NCBI GenBank assembly: GCA_902491915.1
Contig: CABUJL010000084.1
Location: forward strand, 1 to 7,931
Direction of reading: 5' to 3'
Source: an uncultured Collinsella sp.
GTDB taxonomy: Bacteria > Actinomycetota > Coriobacteriia > Coriobacteriales > Coriobacteriaceae
Length of the DNA stretch: 7,931 nt
The translations under genes were made by a program, and so were the position numbers. Positions 1 through 5,663 of the stretch are shown here, one piece after another; the stretch's first letter is position 1, and every line of letters starts with the position of its first letter. A model generated the notes under the pieces. The model was not told the origin of the DNA, did not search any database, and worked only from the letters and a program-made list of their open reading frames with translations.

Positions 1-1
1 C

Positions 2-454
2 AACCAGCGCTGGCTCGGTGGCATGCTCACGAACTTCGTGACCATCCGTTCCCGCATCAACCGCATGGAGGAGCTCGAGGCCATGGTCGAGGACGGCCGC
101 ATGGCAGTGCTCCCCAAGAAGGAGCAGGCTGTTCTGGGCAAGGAGCTCACCAAGCTCCAGACCAACCTCGGTGGCGCCCGCGACATGAAGGGTCTGCCCC
201 AGGCTCTCTTCGTCATCGACACCAAGCGCGAGGAGAACGCCATCAAGGAGGCTCAGCGCCTGAACATCCCCGTCGTCGCCCTGATCGACACCAACTCCGA
301 TCCCGACGAGGTCGAGTACGGCATCCCCTGCAACGATGACGCTATCTCCGCTGTCACCCTTATGTGCGAGCTCATGGCTGACGCCTGTCTCGCTGGCTCC
401 GGCAAGGAGCAGGTCTCCGAGGCCGAGATGGCCGCTGAGCCCAAGGCCGAGTAA
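2..454 (+). CDS. rpsB: 30S ribosomal protein S2, C-terminal 150 residues (5' end cut by window)
   Basis: S2 is a structural protein of the small ribosomal subunit, bound on the back of the 30S between head and body. The frame is open from base 2, so the gene starts before the window; about 150 of a usual 250-260 residues are present. Family landmarks are the opening NQRWLGGMLTNF, then DMKGLPQALFVIDTKRE, IPVVALIDTNSDPDE and GIPCNDDAI, all in the expected order. The last 20 or so residues form an acidic, Ala/Glu-rich tail (ending EMAAEPKAE), normal for a poorly conserved S2 C-terminus. It is followed 45 nt later by tsf, the classic rpsB-tsf pair, and both probably end at the terminator after tsf. 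An internal ATG at position 23 is not the start, because conserved S2 sequence continues upstream of it. Confidence 0.97.
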   Translation, partial: NQRWLGGMLTNFVTIRSRINRMEELEAMVEDGRMAVLPKKEQAVLGKELTKLQTNLGGARDMKGLPQALFVIDTKREENAIKEAQRLNIPVVALIDTNSDPDEVEYGIPCNDDAISAVTLMCELMADACLAGSGKEQVSEAEMAAEPKAE

Positions 455-487
455 ATCAGTCTTAGTTAATTCTTTTTCATCTCTTTG

Positions 488-493
488 AAAGGA
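488..493 (+). promoter_or_regulatory. Ribosome binding site of tsf
   Basis: AAAGGA lies 6 nt before the ATG at 500. It decides the start: an in-frame TTG at 485 lies upstream of this site and would add five residues (MKGTT) not expected in EF-Ts, which normally begins close to M-A-x-I-T. Confidence 0.8.
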
Positions 494-499
494 ACCACA

Positions 500-1369
500 A
501 TGGCCCAGATTACCGCCGCTATGGTCAAGCAGCTCCGCGAGATGACCGACTCCCCGATGATGGAGTGCAAGAAGGCTCTCGTCGAGGCTGACGGCGACAT
601 GGACGCCGCTGTCGACGTTCTTCGCAAGAACGGCCTCGCCAAGGCTGCCAAGAAGGCTGGCCGTGAGACCAACGAGGGCGCCGTCGCCGCGTTCGTCTCC
701 GAGGACGGCAAGACCGGCGCTCTGCTCGAGCTCTCCTGCGAGACCGACTTCGTCGGCTCCAACGCTAAGTTCACCGGCTTTGCTTCCAAGGTCGCTGAGG
801 TTGTCGCTACCACCGAGCCTGCTGACGTCGACGCTCTGCTCGAGAAGCCGATGGGCGAGGAGACCGTTTCCTCCGAGCTCACCGAGATGATTCACATCAT
901 GGGCGAGAACATGAAGATCTCCCGTTTCGCCGCCCGCAAGGCCGAGAACGGCGCTCTCGCTTCTTACATCCACATGGGTGGTAAGATCGGCGTTCTCGTC
1001 GAGTTCGCTTTCGACAAGGCCGAGACCGCTCAGGCTGAGTCCTTCAAGACCTTTGCTCACGACGTTGCCCTTCAGGTTGCCGCCGTCGCCCCGATTTGCG
1101 CTACCCGCGATCAGGTTCCGGCCGAGACCGTCGAGCACGAGAAGCAGATCTACATGGCTCAGGCTGCCGAGTCCGGCAAGCCCGAGGCTATCCAGGAGAA
1201 GATGGCTGTTGGCCGTCTGGAGAAGTTCTACAAGCAGTCCGTGCTCACCGAGCAGGAGTTCATCAAGGACAGCTCCCTCACCATCAAGAAGTACGCTGAG
1301 CAGGTCTCCAAGGAGCTCGGCGACACCATTACTGTCGTTGCCTTTGACCGTCTGGTTCGTGGCGAGTAA
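500..1369 (+). CDS. tsf: Translation elongation factor Ts (EF-Ts)
   Basis: EF-Ts is the cytosolic nucleotide exchange factor that releases GDP from EF-Tu during translation. The 289-residue product matches the family length. The N-terminal UBA-like module (about 1-55) contains MVKQLREMTDSPMMECKKAL, followed by KAAKKAGRETNEG. The EF-Tu contact motif TDFV is at residues 82-85 (CETDFVGSN). The core dimerisation region has MGENMKISRF, HDVALQVAA and, near the end, EKMAVGRLEKFYKQ and LTEQEFIKD. The usual T-G-A-G/P-M-M-D/E-C-K is here T-D-S-P-M-M-E-C-K. Every lysine codon I followed is AAG, which fits a highly expressed gene. It lies 45 nt after rpsB and just upstream of an intrinsic terminator, so the two genes very likely form one transcription unit. 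Confidence 0.97.
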   Translation: MAQITAAMVKQLREMTDSPMMECKKALVEADGDMDAAVDVLRKNGLAKAAKKAGRETNEGAVAAFVSEDGKTGALLELSCETDFVGSNAKFTGFASKVAEVVATTEPADVDALLEKPMGEETVSSELTEMIHIMGENMKISRFAARKAENGALASYIHMGGKIGVLVEFAFDKAETAQAESFKTFAHDVALQVAAVAPICATRDQVPAETVEHEKQIYMAQAAESGKPEAIQEKMAVGRLEKFYKQSVLTEQEFIKDSSLTIKKYAEQVSKELGDTITVVAFDRLVRGE

Positions 1370-1393
1370 ATAAGCTCTTGTAGCTGGTAATGA

Positions 1394-1427
1394 GCAGGCT
1401 GTGGGTTTTACTCACAGCCTGCTTTTT
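1394..1427 (+). terminator. Intrinsic terminator after rpsB-tsf
   Basis: Bases 1394-1405 (GCAGGCTGTGGG) pair with 1411-1422 (CTCACAGCCTGC) in a 12-bp stem with one G-T wobble and a 5-nt loop TTTTA. Five T follow directly (1423-1427). It sits 25 nt after the tsf stop and separates the rpsB-tsf unit from the pyrH unit. Confidence 0.93.
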
Positions 1428-1428
1428 C

Positions 1429-1457
1429 ATGGCTCCCCGTTAAGCCTTTGATATTAT
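1429..1457 (+). promoter_or_regulatory. Likely extended -10 promoter of the pyrH-frr-uppS-cdsA-dxr-rseP-ispG unit
   Basis: TATTAT at 1452-1457 differs from the -10 consensus at one base and is preceded by TG at the extended -10 position (1449-1450). At a 17-nt spacing the -35 hexamer would be ATGGCT (1429-1434), a weak match with three of six bases. Transcription would start near 1464, giving a leader of about 23 nt that contains the pyrH ribosome binding site. The placement directly after a terminator and before a long gene run supports it. The call is by inspection only. Confidence 0.55.
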
Positions 1458-1472
1458 GTTATGAGTCTAATT

Positions 1473-1480
1473 AAAGGAGG
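1473..1480 (+). promoter_or_regulatory. Strong ribosome binding site of pyrH
   Basis: AAAGGAGG is a near-perfect Shine-Dalgarno sequence 6 nt before TTG at 1487. It supports TTG as the real start, since no ATG or GTG in that frame lies at a suitable distance. Confidence 0.85.
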
Positions 1481-1486
1481 ATCGCT

Positions 1487-2209
1487 TTGTCCGACATCCG
1501 ATATAAACGCGTGCTTCTGAAGCTCTCCGGTGAAGCGCTGATGGGCGATGGCAACTACGGCATCGACCCCAAGGTTACCGATCATCTTGCCAAGCAGGTC
1601 AGGGAGTTGCTTGCCGTTGGTCATGAGGTCGGCGTCGTTGTCGGCGGCGGCAATATTTTCCGCGGCATGGCCGGTGCCGCCGGTGGTATGGACCGCGCCC
1701 AGGCCGATTACATGGGTATGCTCGCTACCGTTATGAACGCGCTTGCCCTGCAGGATGCCTTCGAGCACAACGATGTTCCCTGCCGCGTGATGAGCGCTAT
1801 CCAGATGAACGAGATCTGCGAGCCCTATATTCGCCGTCGCGCCATCAACCACCTGTCCAAGGGCAACGTCGTTATCTTTGCCGCCGGATCGGGTAATCCG
1901 TACTTTACGACTGACACCGCCGCGGCTCTCCGCGCCTGCGAGATCGGTGCCGAGATTCTGATTAAAGCCACCAAGGTTGATGGTATCTACGACAAGGATC
2001 CCGTTAAGTGCGCTGACGCCGTCCGCTTTGACAAGATTACCTATCACGAGGTGCTCGTTCGCGGCCTGCAGGTTATGGATTCCACGGCTACGGCTCTTTG
2101 CCAGGACAACCGTATGCCCATTTTGGTCCTCAACATCGATGGCGAGGACACCGTCAAGCGCGCGCTCGCGGGTGAGCCCGTCGGCACGCTCGTCTATCAG
2201 GAGGATTAA
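1487..2209 (+). CDS. pyrH: UMP kinase
   Basis: This cytosolic enzyme phosphorylates UMP to UDP with ATP and belongs to the hexameric amino acid kinase fold family, distinct from eukaryotic UMP/CMP kinases. The 240-residue length is typical. Visible motifs are the phosphate-binding KLSGEAL (12-18), GGGNIFRG (53-60), the UMP-contact region R70-A-Q-A-D74-Y-M-G-M-L-A-T, and GSGNPYFTTDTAAALRA (134-150), followed by KATKVDGIYDKDP (160-172), the C-terminal nucleotide-binding part. The start is TTG at 1487, chosen by the strong AAAGGAGG site and by alignment to the family N-terminus. frr follows after 2 nt, and the frr ribosome binding site AGGAGG (2199-2204) lies in the last pyrH codons, so coupling is likely. 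pyrH-frr is a very common bacterial pair. Confidence 0.97.
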   Translation: MSDIRYKRVLLKLSGEALMGDGNYGIDPKVTDHLAKQVRELLAVGHEVGVVVGGGNIFRGMAGAAGGMDRAQADYMGMLATVMNALALQDAFEHNDVPCRVMSAIQMNEICEPYIRRRAINHLSKGNVVIFAAGSGNPYFTTDTAAALRACEIGAEILIKATKVDGIYDKDPVKCADAVRFDKITYHEVLVRGLQVMDSTATALCQDNRMPILVLNIDGEDTVKRALAGEPVGTLVYQED

Positions 2210-2211
2210 GC

Positions 2212-2748
2212 ATGGCAGAGAACATCACCGCCCACATGGACAAGTCGCTCGAGTCCCTCAAGCATAACTTCTCCAAGGTCCGCACGGGCCGCGCTAACGC
2301 CAACATCCTGTCTGACATCACCGTTGACTACTACGGTGTTGCCACGCCCGTCACGCAGGTTGCCGCCGTTAAGACCCCCGAGGCCCACATGCTGCTTATC
2401 GAGCCGTGGGATAAGGCGCTCATCAATGCCATCGTCAAGGCCATCAGTGCCTCCGACCTGGGTATTACCCCCAACTCCGATGGTACTGTCGTGCGTCTGC
2501 CGTTCCCGGCTCCCACCGAGGAGCGTCGTCGCGAGCTCGTTAAGGAGTGCCGCGAGTACGCCGAGCAGGCTAAGGTCTCCATCCGCAACATCCGCCGCGA
2601 CTTTAACAACAAGCTCGAGCGCGACGAGGAGCTCACCGAGGACGATGTCCGTCGCGAGCAGGCCAAGGTCCAGAAGCATACCGACGAGTATGTCGCCAAG
2701 GTCGAGGAGCTTCTGAAGGAAAAAGAAGCCGAGGTCATGGAGATCTAA
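2212..2748 (+). CDS. frr: Ribosome recycling factor
   Basis: RRF acts with EF-G to split the 70S ribosome after termination. The product has 178 residues, slightly shorter than the usual 185. The first helix of the three-helix bundle has KVRTGRAN (22-29), and the small beta domain starts with ITVDYYGVATP (36-46) and includes SDLGITPNSDGTVVRLPFP. The second and third helices carry TEERRREL (from 102) and RNIRRDFN (125-132), whose arginines correspond to the functionally important arginine cluster of the family. The C-terminus has QKHTDEYV and ends EVMEI, also typical. ATG 2212 has AGGAGG 7 nt upstream. The uppS start codon follows one base after the frr stop. Confidence 0.97.
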   Translation: MAENITAHMDKSLESLKHNFSKVRTGRANANILSDITVDYYGVATPVTQVAAVKTPEAHMLLIEPWDKALINAIVKAISASDLGITPNSDGTVVRLPFPAPTEERRRELVKECREYAEQAKVSIRNIRRDFNNKLERDEELTEDDVRREQAKVQKHTDEYVAKVEELLKEKEAEVMEI

Positions 2749-2749
2749 G

Positions 2750-3544
2750 GTGCAATACGACGAGCATAAACTGGTCGAGTACTTTGCCGACGCCCCTGCG
2801 GGCGTCGGTTTTTCCGACCTTGACCTCAATAACATCCCGCACCATATTTCGTGCATCATGGACGGCAACGGCCGTTGGGCCACGGCGCGCGGTCTTGCCC
2901 GCACCGAAGGCCACAAGGCCGGCATCGTCTCGCTGCGTGAGATCATTACCGCCTGCGTGCGCCTGGGCGTTGACGTGCTTTCGGCCTATGCGTTTTCGAC
3001 CGAAAACTGGAATCGCCCGCAGCACGAAGTCAACGTTCTGATGCACCTGTTTGCCAAGACGTTTATCGATGAGCTACCGCTGCTTAAGCGTGAGAATGTT
3101 CGCGTTGTCTTTTTGGGCGATATTTCCGCGCTGCCCAGGAAGACCCGCGACGTCTTTGAGCGCGGCCTTGCCGAGTGCGCCGACCATACCGGTATGACGC
3201 TGGCGCTGGCCGTTAATTACGGTGCCCGTGCTGAGATCACCCGCGCTGTCCGCCAGATCGCACTTGATGCGGCTGCCGGCAAGATTGATCCCGCCGCGGT
3301 TGACGATAATATGGTGGCTTCGCACCTGTACACCGCCGGTCTTCCCGATCCGGAGCTTGTGATTCGCACCTCCGGCGAGCTTCGTCTTTCGAACTATCTG
3401 CTGTGGCAGGTTGCCTATTCCGAGTTCTATGTCACCGATACCTATTGGCCCGACTTTGACCGCTGGGGCCTTGTCGACGCCATTTTGGCCTACCAGGGTC
3501 GCGACCGTAGGTTTGGTGGACTGAGCAAGACCGAGGAGGCTTAA
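2750..3544 (+). CDS. uppS: Isoprenyl transferase, probable undecaprenyl diphosphate synthase
   Basis: Cis-prenyltransferases of this family add isopentenyl-PP units to farnesyl-PP to make C55-PP, the lipid carrier for peptidoglycan and wall polymers. The enzyme is peripheral at the inner membrane. The 264-residue product shows IPHHISCIMDGNGRWA (29-44) with the catalytic Asp38, AYAFSTENWNRP (79-90), NYGARAEI (156-163), and the pyrophosphate-binding end RTSGELRLSNYLLWQ (206-220). After it comes FYVTDTYWPDF. The GTG start at 2750 lies 1 nt after frr, with GGAG 7 nt upstream. No ATG/GTG/TTG in frame occurs between this start and Met37, which would cut the catalytic motif, so the start is well constrained. 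The first 28 or so residues are a non-conserved leader whose codons contain a terminator-like hairpin (2787-2813). Chain length of the product cannot be read from sequence alone. Confidence 0.95.
   Translation: MQYDEHKLVEYFADAPAGVGFSDLDLNNIPHHISCIMDGNGRWATARGLARTEGHKAGIVSLREIITACVRLGVDVLSAYAFSTENWNRPQHEVNVLMHLFAKTFIDELPLLKRENVRVVFLGDISALPRKTRDVFERGLAECADHTGMTLALAVNYGARAEITRAVRQIALDAAAGKIDPAAVDDNMVASHLYTAGLPDPELVIRTSGELRLSNYLLWQVAYSEFYVTDTYWPDFDRWGLVDAILAYQGRDRRFGGLSKTEEA
2787..2813 (+). terminator. Terminator-like hairpin inside the uppS 5' coding region
   Basis: CCGACGCCC (2787-2795) pairs perfectly with GGGCGTCGG (2800-2808) around a 4-nt loop CTGC, and five T follow (2809-2813). This has the full shape of an intrinsic terminator, yet it covers uppS codons 13-22. 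Seen directly: the structure and its location. Inferred: translating ribosomes would normally prevent it from folding, so it could act as a polarity or attenuation point. A chance product of GC-rich Ala/Gly/Asp codons is possible. Confidence 0.55.
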
Positions 3545-3546
3545 TC

Positions 3547-4451
3547 GTGTCCGAACGTCCCAAGGCATCCGCTCCCAAGGCGCCTACTTCCGCGAAGCCC
3601 GCGCGTAAGGCTTCCGCTGCAGGCTCCCCTGCAGCGAAGAGCAGCTCCGGTTCGTGGCTGGCGGGCTTTATCACCCGTGCCGCCGCCGGTATCGTCTATG
3701 CCGTTGTCTTTATCCTGTGCCTGGTTTTGGGTATTGTGCCCACGGCCATCTTCGTGTCCGTCATGAGCGGTCTGTGCTGCTATGAGTTCTTCCGCATGAC
3801 GAGGCTCGACGGCAAGGTTGCCAACGAGCGCCTTGGTATCGCTGCCGCCGTGCTCTTTCCGCTCTCGGCTCTGGGCGATTCGCTGCTGTTGAACGCCCTG
3901 CTGTTCGCTTTGATGCTTGCGGTCGGTATCTGGTATGTCTGGTCTCCGCGCACTCGCATCTCTGACGTTGCCGTTACGCTCATGGGCCCTATCTACACTG
4001 GCTTTATGCTGTCGGCTATCGTGCTGCTGCGCGATGCCGTGCCCGGTTTTGCCGGCGCACTGCTTTCGGTGGGCGTTTGCGCGTCCCTTTGGGTCTCCGA
4101 CTCGTTTGCCTATATCGTGGGCAGCCGCATCGGCAAGCATAAGATGGTTCCCAAGATCTCGCCCAAAAAGGCTTTGTCGGCGGCATTTTGGGCTCTGTCT
4201 TGATCTGGCTCATCCTGTGGGCAACGCACTTCTATAAGCTGAGCCTGCCCTATGCACTGCTGTGCGGCGTGGTCGTCTCCATCCTGGGCGTTATCGGCGA
4301 CCTCATCGAGTCGCGTATCAAGCGCGGTGTGGGCGTCAAAGATTCCGGCAATCTCATCCCCGGCCACGGCGGCATGCTCGACCGCAGCGATTCGCTCATC
4401 TTTGGCTGCATTACCGCGCAGCTGCTACTGATGATCGGAGGCGTGCTGTAA
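3547..4451 (+). pseudogene. cdsA: Phosphatidate cytidylyltransferase (CDP-diacylglycerol synthase), frameshifted
   Basis: CdsA is the membrane enzyme that makes CDP-diacylglycerol from CTP and phosphatidic acid, the entry to bacterial phospholipids. Residues 1-208 read from GTG 3547 (GAGGAGG 7 nt upstream, 2 nt after uppS). An Ala/Lys/Ser/Pro-rich tail (1-36) is followed by about six hydrophobic segments and WVSDSFAYIVGSRIGKHK with Asp185, a conserved family motif. After PKISPKK (K208, 4168-4170) this frame gives ten unrelated residues and stops at 4201-4203. The rest continues in another frame from about 4171: FVGGILGSVLIW, then the CdsA signature ESRIKRGVGVKDSGNLIPGH and GGMLDRSDSL, ending at 4451. 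Family members normally have K-K-S/T-W-E-G here; S-W-E-G is lost, consistent with a 10-nt deletion. The joined protein would be about 304 residues. The gene is normally essential, so this may be an assembly error, or a second copy may exist elsewhere. Confidence 0.9.
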
Positions 4452-5638
4452 TGGCTTATCAGACCACCTACGGTCCCGACGGCCGTCTTCGTGTTGCCAT
4501 TCTGGGCTGTACGGGTTCTATCGGCACTCAGGCGCTCGACGTGTGCCGACAGCATGCCGATCGCCTGCAGGTGACGGCGCTGTCCGTTAACTCCAGCACC
4601 TCCGAGCTCGTTGCCGCTGCCCGTGAGTTCTCGGTTCCGGCGGTTGCCGTGGCGGACGCCTCCCATGGCGCCGACGCCGTGCTGCAGGAACTGCCCGAGG
4701 GCACGGAACTCGGCGTTGGCGCGCAGGCCGTGTGCAAGCTCGCATGCCGCGATGATGTCGACTGCGTGCTCGTGGCCATCGTGGGCGCTGCTGGTCTCGA
4801 GGCGAGCCATGCTGCCCTGACCTCGAACAAGCGTCTTGCCCTGGCCAACAAGGAGTCGCTCGTTGTCGGTGGCGATCTGCTTATGCCGTTGGCGCAGCCG
4901 GGCCAGCTTATCCCTGTCGACTCCGAGCATTCTGCCATCTACCAGTGCTATCTTGGCGAGAATCCGCGCGAGACTCACTGCATTTGGCTTACCTGCTCGG
5001 GCGGCCCGTTCTTTGGCCGCACGCGTGACGAGCTCGATCGCGTGACGCGCACCGATGCCCTGGCTCATCCTACGTGGGCTATGGGTGCCAAGATCACGAT
5101 CGACTCCGCCACCCTCATGAACAAGGGTCTGGAGCGTATCGAGGCCATGCATCTGTTTGGCTGCGATCTCGATTTCATTAACGTGGTCGTGCAGCGCCAG
5201 TCCAAGATTCACTCCATGGTCGAGTTTGCCGACGGCTCTGTGATGGCACATCTCGGTGCCTCCGACATGCGTATTCCCATTCAGTTTGCCTTCTCGTATC
5301 CCGAGCGTTGGGATACGCCGGCTCCGCGTATCGATTTCCGCGAGTTGGGGCAGCTTACCTTTGACGCGGCCGATATGGATACCTTCCGCTGCCTTGCGCT
5401 GGCCGAGCATGCCGGCAAGACGGGCGGTACCATGCCGTGCGTGCTCAATGCCGCCAACGAGGTCGCCGTCGATGCCTTCCTGCATGATGGCTGCAGCTTT
5501 ACCGATATCGACCGTATTGTGGAATCCTGCATGGATGCTCACGATGCGCAGACGGTCGATTCGTTTGAACAGCTTCGCGACATCGATGGCTGGGCGCGTA
5601 AAAAGGCCGCGCAGGTGCTCGCCGCAACCCGTTCTTAA
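4451..5638 (+). CDS. dxr: 1-deoxy-D-xylulose 5-phosphate reductoisomerase
   Basis: Dxr converts DXP to 2-C-methyl-D-erythritol 4-phosphate using NADPH and a divalent metal, the committed step of the MEP isoprenoid pathway in the cytosol. The product has 395 residues (E. coli 398). Features in order: NADPH loop GCTGSIG (19-25), LALANKESLVVGG, metal ligands in PVDSEHSAIY (Asp157, Glu159), SGGPF, HPTW (His206), KITIDSATLMNKGLE with Glu228, and the substrate segment SKIHSMVEF (His254). The usual H-P-Q-S before that segment reads Q-R-Q-S. The ATG overlaps the cdsA stop by one base (TAATG), with GGAGG 9 nt upstream. The frame is open further upstream, but that part overlaps cdsA and lacks Dxr similarity. 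If the cdsA frameshift is real, ribosomes stop about 250 nt before dxr and coupling would be lost. Confidence 0.96.
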   Translation: MAYQTTYGPDGRLRVAILGCTGSIGTQALDVCRQHADRLQVTALSVNSSTSELVAAAREFSVPAVAVADASHGADAVLQELPEGTELGVGAQAVCKLACRDDVDCVLVAIVGAAGLEASHAALTSNKRLALANKESLVVGGDLLMPLAQPGQLIPVDSEHSAIYQCYLGENPRETHCIWLTCSGGPFFGRTRDELDRVTRTDALAHPTWAMGAKITIDSATLMNKGLERIEAMHLFGCDLDFINVVVQRQSKIHSMVEFADGSVMAHLGASDMRIPIQFAFSYPERWDTPAPRIDFRELGQLTFDAADMDTFRCLALAEHAGKTGGTMPCVLNAANEVAVDAFLHDGCSFTDIDRIVESCMDAHDAQTVDSFEQLRDIDGWARKKAAQVLAATRS

Positions 5639-5643
5639 CCCAT

Positions 5644-5648
5644 AAGGA
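5644..5648 (+). promoter_or_regulatory. Candidate ribosome binding site of rseP with unusual spacing
   Basis: AAGGA is the only Shine-Dalgarno-like sequence in the dxr-rseP gap. It is 15 nt before the ATG at 5664, longer than usual, and directly abuts an in-frame TTG at 5649, which is too close. The rseP start is therefore less certain than the others. Confidence 0.4.
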
Positions 5649-5663
5649 TTGCTTTTTCGTTTT

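Noticed and set aside
485..499. TTG start for tsf five codons upstream
   Set aside because: The ribosome binding site lies within these codons, and EF-Ts proteins start close to the ATG at 500.
455..499. Terminator or promoter in the rpsB-tsf gap
   Set aside because: The AT-rich 45 nt show no clear hairpin or convincing -10/-35 pair; rpsB-tsf cotranscription explains the layout.
4162..4172. Programmed -1 frameshifting at C-AAA-AAG-G in cdsA
   Set aside because: A slip would restore the frame but give K-K-G-F, still lacking S-W-E; the first base of the slippery site is C rather than A, which weakens re-pairing; no supporting pseudoknot was evident. A deletion explains the data better.
4262..4450. 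N-terminal extension of dxr upstream of ATG 4451
   Set aside because: The extension overlaps the cdsA C-terminal coding frame, has no Dxr similarity, and ATG 4451 has its own ribosome binding site and the usual TAATG overlap.
4188..4451. Separate small membrane protein gene starting at TTG 4188
   Set aside because: It is clearly the C-terminal half of CdsA, and there is no ribosome binding site before TTG 4188.
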